64,000 nt of DNA from Peptacetobacter sp900550335. GTDB taxonomy: Bacteria; Bacillota; Clostridia; Peptostreptococcales; Peptostreptococcaceae. The translations under genes were made by a program, and so were the position numbers. The notes beneath the pieces were generated by a model. That model was not told the DNA's origin. It ran no database searches and worked only from the letters and a program-made list of their open reading frames with translations. Below are positions 15,650-22,482 of this stretch, piece after piece; position 1 is the stretch's first letter, and each line of letters opens with the position of its first letter. Location of the stretch: NCBI RefSeq assembly GCF_047528295.1, contig NZ_CP180001.1, positions 992,001 to 1,056,000 on the forward strand, in the 5' to 3' direction.

Positions 15650-17599
15650 TTATTTTATTACACCAAGTCTTGTAGCTATTGTTTTAACTATATCTCTAGC
15701 TACACCATGTCCTACCTGATATACTGCATTTGCAAAATTAGCATTTAATTCTAATGCATTTATCTGAGCATTAGATAATTTGTTTGTAGCTAATACTATT
15801 GGAGCATTATTTTTAGATGCTAAAGTTGTTGCAGCTAATGCATCTATTAATTCTGATTTATTTTTCTGCCCATCTTTTGCAACTACTACATTTTTAGCAG
15901 CTCCAGCAAAATCATTAGTATAGTATCTAGCTATAATTTCTGCATTTGTAGCCTGTCTATTTGATCCTGATACTCTTGTAACAGCTTTAGCTACAGCTTT
16001 TATTTCTTTGTATTCATTTGCAGAAACTACTGATTCTCCACCTATAACAGTTACTTTAACATCTTCTAAAGTTTCTAATGCTTCTTCAGATATTCCACCT
16101 TTTTTAGCTACTACTATAGGCTGTCTCTGAGAGGCTGCATATGCTGCTATAGACATTGCATCTGCTTCACCTTCTGCACCTACTACAAATGCATCTTTTC
16201 CTTCACCTATTTCTTCTGCAACTAATAAAGATGTTTCTTCTCTGTTAGCTCCACCAAATCTATCTACATCGAATCCATATCCTTTTAATTCTTTTTCAAC
16301 AGCTTTTGAAACAACTGATGTTCCACCTACTATTTTTATGTTTACTTCATTTAATTTTCCAACTGGAACCTGAGATATTAATTCTTTTAAATATTCTTTT
16401 GTTGCAGCTGGTAATTTATTTGATTCTGTTAATAATATTGGAGTGTGTACACCATAGTTTGCTGCTAGAGGAGCTGCTGCTAATCCATCTACTAATGAAT
16501 CTCCATTTACTAGTACTATTTCCTTATTGTTTATAACTGATTTTATATTAGCTACATCTTTAGCTATTGTAACAGCTGTTTCATATCTATTATCTCCTGC
16601 TAATAAGTCAACTTTAGGATCTTTGTTAACTAACCATTTAGCTAAAGTTTCAGCTGCATTTTCATCAGTTCCTGTTACTTTGTATACAGATTTTTTATTA
16701 AATGCATCTATAGTTTCTATATGGAATCTATATACACCATGATCAGCCTTTAATTCTCCTGTATAAGGAACGTATAAAGAAGTGTTATCATCATACATCC
16801 AAACTTTATCTCCAGCTTCTTTCATTATGCTTAAAAGTTCGTGTCCTTTAGTTGTTAACATTAAGCCATCATATAAATCTTCTACTTTGTAAGCATTTCC
16901 ACCTTCAACGATTTTTATTTCAGCTATTTTAGTTGCATCTATATCCTGACCTGGATTTTTTTCAGTTACTACTTTTTTAAATCCAACAACTAACTGTGCA
17001 TTTGCATCTTTATTTTCAAGTTCATATCCATCTTTGTCTATAGGAGCTATAAAGTTAACTCTATCATCTCCTACTTTAAAAGTAAGAACTTTTCCTGTAT
17101 ATAATTCAACATCTAATATGTTTTTAGTTGAATCAAATTTAGCATCTTTTATAACTTTATATGTTCTTTTATCTGAATCATTTTCCATATCAGCTACTAT
17201 TTTATTTGCTGCATTTATTAAATCTGTTTCAGACCATTTTTTAGCAACTTCAGTTTTTTCAGTTGTTGTTGAGAAATAGTTTCCTTTATCATCAACTCTA
17301 TGTCCCTGATCCCATAAAGTTATAGTATCACCAACATTTAGAGTTTTAACACTTTCTAAAGTTACATCTACAGGATTTAGACCTTTAGTTAGTTTATATA
17401 TTGATTTTCCAGCTAAATCTTTATTTTTGTCTGTTGTATGGAATTTTTTTGATTCCATAACTTCTCTTAATTTTGCTGTAAGTAAACCTAAATCATTAGA
17501 AGATACTTCATATGATTTAACTTCTGCTGCAAGAACTGGTGCTACACTACTTGCTAGCATTGCTCCTGCCATTACTACTGATAATCTTTTCTTATTCAT
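15650..17599 (-). CDS. S-layer protein D, SlpA-type (inverted promoterless copy)
   Basis: 649 aa, the shortest of the five full-length S-layer genes. Shared signal peptide; divergent region about residues 27-327; three CWB2 domains from VDLLAGDNRYETAVTIAKDVA (about 329). It retains SNDLGLLTAKLREVM and DLYDGLMLTTKGHELL. The ORF is intact and has the same leader. Upstream on its strand are a GC-rich junction, a terminator and the oppositely oriented Fic gene, so no promoter is available. It is inverted relative to A. Exchange between its 185-bp block and that of A would invert about 15 kb and place D behind the promoter at 2178-2206 without losing DNA. Confidence 0.88.
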   Translation of the reverse strand: MNKKRLSVVMAGAMLASSVAPVLAAEVKSYEVSSNDLGLLTAKLREVMESKKFHTTDKNKDLAGKSIYKLTKGLNPVDVTLESVKTLNVGDTITLWDQGHRVDDKGNYFSTTTEKTEVAKKWSETDLINAANKIVADMENDSDKRTYKVIKDAKFDSTKNILDVELYTGKVLTFKVGDDRVNFIAPIDKDGYELENKDANAQLVVGFKKVVTEKNPGQDIDATKIAEIKIVEGGNAYKVEDLYDGLMLTTKGHELLSIMKEAGDKVWMYDDNTSLYVPYTGELKADHGVYRFHIETIDAFNKKSVYKVTGTDENAAETLAKWLVNKDPKVDLLAGDNRYETAVTIAKDVANIKSVINNKEIVLVNGDSLVDGLAAAPLAANYGVHTPILLTESNKLPAATKEYLKELISQVPVGKLNEVNIKIVGGTSVVSKAVEKELKGYGFDVDRFGGANREETSLLVAEEIGEGKDAFVVGAEGEADAMSIAAYAASQRQPIVVAKKGGISEEALETLEDVKVTVIGGESVVSANEYKEIKAVAKAVTRVSGSNRQATNAEIIARYYTNDFAGAAKNVVVAKDGQKNKSELIDALAATTLASKNNAPIVLATNKLSNAQINALELNANFANAVYQVGHGVARDIVKTIATRLGVIK

Positions 17600-17704
17600 T
17601 ATCTTTTTACCTCCGTTTTCCTTTTTTATTCGTTACATCTCTTTTTTTCTCTATTCTCTTGCTCTTTCGACGCAATTCTTTATTCTTCCACAGTTTTATT
17701 GTAC
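17520..17704 (-). repeat. Shared 185-bp recombination block, copy 4 (gene D, inverted)
   Basis: The reverse complement is identical to copy 1 over all 185 bp. Inverted relative to copies 1-3. Confidence 0.97.
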
Positions 17705-17728
17705 GAAACGCGCGACCACCACCCACCC
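17705..17728 (-). other. GC/G-rich junction upstream of silent copy D
   Basis: On the gene's strand GGGTGGGTGGTGG then TCGCGCGTTTC, abutting the shared block. Four G runs with one-base loops give the strongest quadruplex candidate of the four junctions. Confidence 0.8.
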
Positions 17729-17750
17729 AAATACTAAACAAAACAAAAAA

Positions 17751-17783
17751 ACACCGAAATCAATAACAATTTCGGTGTTTTTG
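17751..17783. terminator. Hairpin terminator between gene D and the Fic gene
   Basis: ACACCGAAAT / ATTTCGGTGT stem with T-rich tail on the + strand and A-rich (T on -) on the other, so it can act in both directions. It would stop the minus-strand remnant at 17788-17976 from reading into the gene D junction. Confidence 0.8.
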
Positions 17784-17787
17784 TAAT

Positions 17788-17976
17788 TTATTCTATATTA
17801 TCTTTTAAACATTCTTTACTTATCGGTATCTGAGATACTATTTTATCCTTATTAATTCCTTCTTGATAGAATCTTTTTAAATTAGTTTTATCATATGAAG
17901 CATATGCATAATATTTTGTACTTTTCCCTTCACAATTATCCCTCAAAAAATTTATATCCCTTATAAGTAAATTCTT
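17788..17976 (-). pseudogene. Probable 3' remnant of a lost gene
   Basis: An open frame of about 62 codons on the minus strand with no start codon at its upstream end. It reads ...NLLIRDINFLRDNCEG, KSTKYYAYASYDKTN, LKRFYQEGINKDKIVSQ and ends ISKECLKDNIE. The amino-acid composition looks like real protein, and a terminator follows directly (17751-17783). I do not recognise the family. It is most likely the tail of an accessory gene truncated when the Fic gene or cassette D arrived. Confidence 0.4.
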
Positions 17977-18103
17977 TATTATTTATTTCTAACGTAAAAT
18001 AATAAAATAATAGATTTATTATACTTATATTCGTTAAAAATTGATAAATTTAACGAATAGAGTACAATTTTGTTTATCTATAGCTTAAAAATATAAATAT
18101 TTA

Positions 18104-18112
18104 TGATATAAT
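18104..18112 (+). promoter_or_regulatory. Extended -10 promoter of the Fic gene
   Basis: TGATATAAT (TG-n-TATAAT), about 42 bp before the Fic start. The -35 region is weak. The Fic gene thus carries its own promoter and does not depend on cassette orientation. Confidence 0.6.
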
Positions 18113-18153
18113 TAATGTTAAGTCACAAATATTAGATAAATAGGGGTGATTCT

Positions 18154-19407
18154 ATGATATACATGAATAAATTATTCTACAATTTAGGAACTATGGATCA
18201 GAGAGCAGAAAAACTTGAAGAAAGAAAAAACTATGATTCGACTTTAAAAATAGGTCTAAGCATAAAACCAGAAAAACAAAAGAATAAATACGAATTATAT
18301 TACGTTCCGACATTAGAAACAATTAATCTTATTAAAAAGATTAATTTATATGATAAGAAAATAGCAAAACTTTATGAAAAATTGCCTAATATAGCTAAAG
18401 AAAGTTTTTACATAGATATTGTGAGTTCCGAAATTCAAAATACTAATAATATAGAAGGTGTTGAAAGTAGGAGAGAGGATATAGTTTATACAACAAAAGA
18501 AGTTATAAAAAATAAGATAAAAAATAAAAATAATAATTTAAAATTTTTAAGTATTGTAAAATCATATACAGCTATTAAAAATATAAATGATAACTCTATA
18601 AATAATGATTCAGCTAAAAAAATAAAAGATATTAGAGATATTAGAAAAATTTATGATAGTATAACCGCAGAGGGAGTTACAAAAGAGAACCTTCCAGATG
18701 GAGAACTTTTTAGAAAAGGAGTCGTATACATTCAAGGTAAAAAGGGAACTATACATGATGGTGTGTCTAATTCTGATAACTCAGAGCCAATTATAAAAGA
18801 GCTTTTATCAAAATTAATTGATTTCATAAATACTCAAGAGTGTAATCTAATAAAAAATGCAATATTCCATTATTATTTTGGGTATATTCATCCTTTTTAT
18901 GATGGAAATGGAAGAACAGCGAGATTTATTTCAAGTTTGATTCTACAAGAAGATTATTCTTGGTTAACATCTTGTTCGTTGTCTCAAGGTGTAAATAAGA
19001 AAAGAAATTTATATCTTAAAGCATTTGAAAATACTAATAGCCTTGCAATGCAAGGTGAAATGAACTTCTTTATAGATTCATTCTTGGAACTTATCAATAT
19101 AGGTCAATCTGAGATTTTTGATAATTTATATAATAAGACTATTCTTCTTGAAGCAGCATATAATTTTATTAAAGCAGATGAAAGAGTAACAGTTGACGAA
19201 AAAATGTTTAATATTGTTTATTCAGCTGTTCAGATGTATCTTTTTGGGAATAATGATTATATTGAACTTAAAGATATTGAAAGTTTAGCTAATTGTGGAG
19301 ATACAAAAGCTAGAAGATATGCAAATAATCTTTGTGATATGAAAATTTTGAAGAAAATTTCTCAGAAGCCAATTAGATTAGTTTTAGAGCCTGGATATAT
19401 AGGATAA
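18154..19407 (+). CDS. Fic-domain protein with N-terminal inhibitory motif
   Basis: 417 aa, soluble. The catalytic Fic motif is YIHPFYDGNGRTARF (about residues 247-261), which keeps the His and both Arg-bearing positions of HxFx(D/E)GNGRxxR, so AMP transfer should be possible. EIQNTNNIEGV near residue 95 fits the (S/T)xxxE(G/N) inhibitory helix of class II Fic proteins. The C-terminal 100 residues resemble the winged-helix region of stand-alone Fic proteins. GGGGTGA precedes the ATG by about 6 nt. It lies between S-layer cassettes D and E and runs against both, as the other accessory genes do. Such proteins act in toxin-antitoxin or target-modification roles; the target is unknown here. Confidence 0.88.
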   Translation: MIYMNKLFYNLGTMDQRAEKLEERKNYDSTLKIGLSIKPEKQKNKYELYYVPTLETINLIKKINLYDKKIAKLYEKLPNIAKESFYIDIVSSEIQNTNNIEGVESRREDIVYTTKEVIKNKIKNKNNNLKFLSIVKSYTAIKNINDNSINNDSAKKIKDIRDIRKIYDSITAEGVTKENLPDGELFRKGVVYIQGKKGTIHDGVSNSDNSEPIIKELLSKLIDFINTQECNLIKNAIFHYYFGYIHPFYDGNGRTARFISSLILQEDYSWLTSCSLSQGVNKKRNLYLKAFENTNSLAMQGEMNFFIDSFLELINIGQSEIFDNLYNKTILLEAAYNFIKADERVTVDEKMFNIVYSAVQMYLFGNNDYIELKDIESLANCGDTKARRYANNLCDMKILKKISQKPIRLVLEPGYIG

Positions 19408-19508
19408 AATTATATATGAGGAAAAAGTAGAGTAGGTAAAGCTCTCAATTTTGATATTTAAATAGTATAAATATTTTACAGAACATATGTTTTTTGAATT
19501 TATTGAGG

Positions 19509-19541
19509 CAAAAATAGACTTACTAAGCAAGTCTATTTTTG
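19509..19541. repeat. 34-bp-type palindromic element after gene E (33 bp, inverted)
   Basis: CAAAAATAGACTTACTAAGCAAG then TCTATTTTTG; loop one base shorter than the others. Next to it is the inverted box AGAACATATGT at 19480-19490 and a TACTCTAC-like segment homologous to the A and B tails. Confidence 0.8.
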
Positions 19542-19599
19542 TCTTTTTTATTTAGTAATATTAAAAGGAATACGATTAGTTATTTTATATGTAAAAGAA

Positions 19600-19627
19600 A
19601 AAAGACGAGGAAAAATTCCTCGCCTTT
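19600..19627 (-). terminator. Terminator of gene E
   Basis: AAAGACGAGGAA / TTCCTCGCCTTT stem (one mismatch), the standard cassette terminator read on the minus strand. Confidence 0.88.
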
Positions 19628-19657
19628 ATTGATGTAAAATTTATTATTAAGTTATAA

Positions 19658-21733
19658 CTATCTATCAGCTAATCCTAGGTTTTCAGCTATAGTTTTAACT
19701 ACATCTCTAGCTACACCATGTCCTACCTGATATAAAGTTTTAGCTCCTACACCATTTAATTCTAATGCATCTTCCTGAGCTTTAGATATTTTGCTTGTTG
19801 CTAATACTATTGGAGCATTTTTTTCTACAGCCATATTTGATGCAGCTAATGCATCTATTAATTCAGCTTTATTTCTCTGACCATCTTTAACAACTATAAC
19901 ATTTTTGTTTGTTGCAAATGACCCTTTATAGTATTTTTTGATTATTTCTGCATTTGTTACCTGTCTATTTGAACCATAAACTCTTATAACAGATTTAGCT
20001 TCAGATTTTAATGCTTTGAAGTCAGCTTTAGTTACTACACCTTCTCCACCTACTACTGTTACATCAACATTTTTACCTCTTAATGCATAAGTAAGATCCT
20101 GAGACACTCCACCTTTTTTACCAACAAGTATTGGTGCTTTCTGCTGTGCTGCTATTGCTGCTATTGACATAGCATCAGCTTCACCTTCTCCACCTACAAC
20201 GAAAGCTTTATTAAAGTTAGGATTTACAGCTTTAGCTACTTCTAAAGAAGTTTCTTCTCTGTTATCTCCACCATATCTTACTACGTTGAATCCTAAGTCT
20301 CTTAATTCGTTTTCTAATTCTTTATTAAGAACAGTTTTTCCACCAACTAAGTTAGCAGTTACTTCATTTAATTTACCAACTTTAACATTTGCTATTACTT
20401 CTTTTAAGTATGCTTTAGTTTCTTTTGGTAATTTATTAGATTCTGTTAATAGTATTGGAGCTTTATAATCAGTTCTTCCTAATTTAGCTGCTAAAGGAGC
20501 TGCTGCTAAACCATCTACTAAAGATTCTCCATTTACTAGCACAACATTTACTTTCTGCCCTTCTGCACCATCAAATGCATTAGAAACATTTTCACCAGTT
20601 AAACCAGCATATGATCTAGCTACTGTTACAGCTGTTTCATATCTATTGTCACCAGCTATTATATCTACTCTTGGTAAGTTTTCAGCTATCCACTGAGCTA
20701 ATCTTTCAGCGTATTTTTCATTTGTACCAGTTATAGTATAAGTTTCTGCAGCAACACCACCAGAAACTGCACTTATTGTTACAGAGAATCTAGCTTTGCC
20801 ATTAACTAATTTTATTGCAGTTTTTGCTGTTGATTCATTAGTTATAGTAGTTGCAGGAGTTCCATCATTACCTTTAACTGTTACAGTTCTTCCAGCAGCT
20901 ATAGATTCATTTAATAATGTAAAGAAGTCATGTCCTTCTGTTGTTAACATTAATCCATCATATAAATCTGTTACTGATAAATCATATCCACCAGGAGTTA
21001 TTGTTATATGTCTTATTGCTGAACCTGGTATATCCTGAGCACCAGCTGCTACTATTGGAGCTGCCTTAGCAAATCCGTAGAATACTTTTGCTGTTGTAGC
21101 TGAAGATACATTTACAGCTTTTCCAGCTTCGTTTTTATACTGTTCTGGATTTATTAAATCATCACCTAATCCTATAACTATAGAATTATTTGAAGCACCT
21201 AAGTGTCCGATATCTTCTTTAAAAGTTACAACTACTCTCTGAGAGTTTTCATCAAAAGTAGCAGCATTCTGATTTAATAAACCAGATAATTTTCCACTTG
21301 ATGGAGTAGTTAAAGCGTTTATGGCATCTTTTAAGTCTTTTAGCTGTTTAGCTGTTTCATATTTTCCATATACAGCTTCTTTATATTCTTTAGATAATAC
21401 TTTACCATTTTCTTCTTTAAAACCTTTAGAGTAAACTTCTACAACATCTCCAGTATCTAAAGAGTTGAATACTCTCTGCCACTGAGACTGCTGTGATGTT
21501 AAAGATAGCCCAGTATCTTTTCCATTTACATATATTGCATATACTGACTGTCCTTCTAAAGCATCACCTTCTGAGAATACTTTTGTAGGTAGTAATTCTC
21601 TTAATTCTTTCTGTAATAAACCTAATTCGTTTGCACTTTTTTCTTCCTTAGTCACTTCTGCTGCAAGAACTGGTGCTACACTACTTGCTAGCATTGCTCC
21701 TGCCATTACTACTGATAATCTTTTCTTATTCAT
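19658..21733 (-). CDS. S-layer protein E, SlpA-type (inverted promoterless copy)
   Basis: 691 aa. Shared signal peptide; divergent region about residues 27-353; three CWB2 domains from VDIIAGDNRYETAVTVARSYA (about 355) to the end. The frame ANELGLLQKELREL and DLYDGLMLTTEGHDFF places it nearest to B and C in its N-terminal start, but most of the region differs. The ORF is intact. Its block is inverted relative to A; recombination with A would flip about 19 kb. Upstream of it the DNA resembles that upstream of C. It is the last member of the cluster; the next genes (22.2 kb on) run the other way and have their own signals. Predicted silent in the present arrangement. Confidence 0.88.
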   Translation of the reverse strand: MNKKRLSVVMAGAMLASSVAPVLAAEVTKEEKSANELGLLQKELRELLPTKVFSEGDALEGQSVYAIYVNGKDTGLSLTSQQSQWQRVFNSLDTGDVVEVYSKGFKEENGKVLSKEYKEAVYGKYETAKQLKDLKDAINALTTPSSGKLSGLLNQNAATFDENSQRVVVTFKEDIGHLGASNNSIVIGLGDDLINPEQYKNEAGKAVNVSSATTAKVFYGFAKAAPIVAAGAQDIPGSAIRHITITPGGYDLSVTDLYDGLMLTTEGHDFFTLLNESIAAGRTVTVKGNDGTPATTITNESTAKTAIKLVNGKARFSVTISAVSGGVAAETYTITGTNEKYAERLAQWIAENLPRVDIIAGDNRYETAVTVARSYAGLTGENVSNAFDGAEGQKVNVVLVNGESLVDGLAAAPLAAKLGRTDYKAPILLTESNKLPKETKAYLKEVIANVKVGKLNEVTANLVGGKTVLNKELENELRDLGFNVVRYGGDNREETSLEVAKAVNPNFNKAFVVGGEGEADAMSIAAIAAQQKAPILVGKKGGVSQDLTYALRGKNVDVTVVGGEGVVTKADFKALKSEAKSVIRVYGSNRQVTNAEIIKKYYKGSFATNKNVIVVKDGQRNKAELIDALAASNMAVEKNAPIVLATSKISKAQEDALELNGVGAKTLYQVGHGVARDVVKTIAENLGLADR

Positions 21734-21838
21734 TATCTTTTTACCTCCGTTTTCCTTTTTTATTCGTTACATCTCTTTTTTTCTCTATTCTCTTGCTCTT
21801 TCGACGCAATTCTTTATTCTTCCACAGTTTTATTGTAC
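21654..21838 (-). repeat. Shared 185-bp recombination block, copy 5 (gene E, inverted)
   Basis: The reverse complement is identical to copy 1 over all 185 bp. Confidence 0.97.
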
Positions 21839-21861
21839 GAAACGCCCGCCCCACCTCACCC
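21839..21861 (-). other. GC/G-rich junction upstream of silent copy E
   Basis: On the gene's strand GGGTGAGGTGGGGCGGG then CGTTTC, next to the shared block. It differs from the B/C/D junctions in detail but keeps four or more G runs and the final TTC before GTAC. Confidence 0.78.
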
Positions 21862-22185
21862 AAACACTAAATAAACCCACATCACTAAAAAAACATATAT
21901 AAATGTAGGAAAAAACAAAACTTTTAACCTAAAAACACCTTCAAAAAAAGTAATATCAAGGAGAACAAATGTTTTTTTGTCAAAAAAACAATACCAATAT
22001 TTTTATAATGAAAGAAAAATAAAAAAAGTCGCCTTAAAAATCAGCCTAAATAATAAAATTTCAACATTTTTTCGACATACTTTATCAAAAAACATAAATA
22101 ATCGACAATAACTGTTTTTATATACAACTTTTTCTTATATAATAGAAATAAGAGAAGTATTAAAGAAAGGAAAAAAGAAACAATC
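21862..22185. other. Spacer at the right edge of the cassette cluster
   Basis: No gene. Up to about 21980 it is homologous to the region upstream of C, including the inverted box AGAACAAATGT at 21962-21972. After that it is ordinary AT-rich DNA. Confidence 0.65.
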
Positions 22186-22449
22186 ATGAAAAAAATAAAA
22201 AGAATAGCAGCATTAGCAAGTGTATTTATGCTAACTACTGTTACAAATATATTTGCGGAACCAGGAGTCAAACCTGCTCCAAAGGTAAAGTTTAGTGAAA
22301 TAGTTTTAGGTGTAGGTGTCGGGCTGTTTGTTGCGTATGGATTTAAAGCATTCAGAAAAGGGAAGAATACAAAATCAGGCATGTACGACAACAAAGGGGC
22401 AAAGGTTCCTCCTATGCAAACTAAGAAAAAGAAGAAAAAGAAAAAATAA
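22186..22449 (+). CDS. Small membrane or secreted protein with poly-lysine tail
   Basis: 87 aa. Signal-like N-terminus MKKIKRIAALASVFMLTTVTNIFA, a short Pro/Lys linker, a second hydrophobic segment (SEIVLGVGVGLFVAYGFKAF) and a tail ending in eight lysines. AGAAAGGA precedes the ATG. If the first segment is cleaved, a single-span protein with a basic cytosolic tail results. It is 33 bp upstream of the acyltransferase gene and on the same strand, so the two are probably cotranscribed. I recognise no family. Length and composition leave some doubt, but the start signal and signal sequence support a real gene. Confidence 0.65.
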   Translation: MKKIKRIAALASVFMLTTVTNIFAEPGVKPAPKVKFSEIVLGVGVGLFVAYGFKAFRKGKNTKSGMYDNKGAKVPPMQTKKKKKKKK

Positions 22450-22482
22450 TCGGGTGATTAGAATCGGTTAGAGGTGTACGCA

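Noticed and set aside
15650..21733. Genes D and E as pseudogenes
   Set aside because: Both reading frames are intact from signal peptide to the third CWB2 domain, with ribosome-binding site and terminator. Lack of a promoter is better explained as silent storage.
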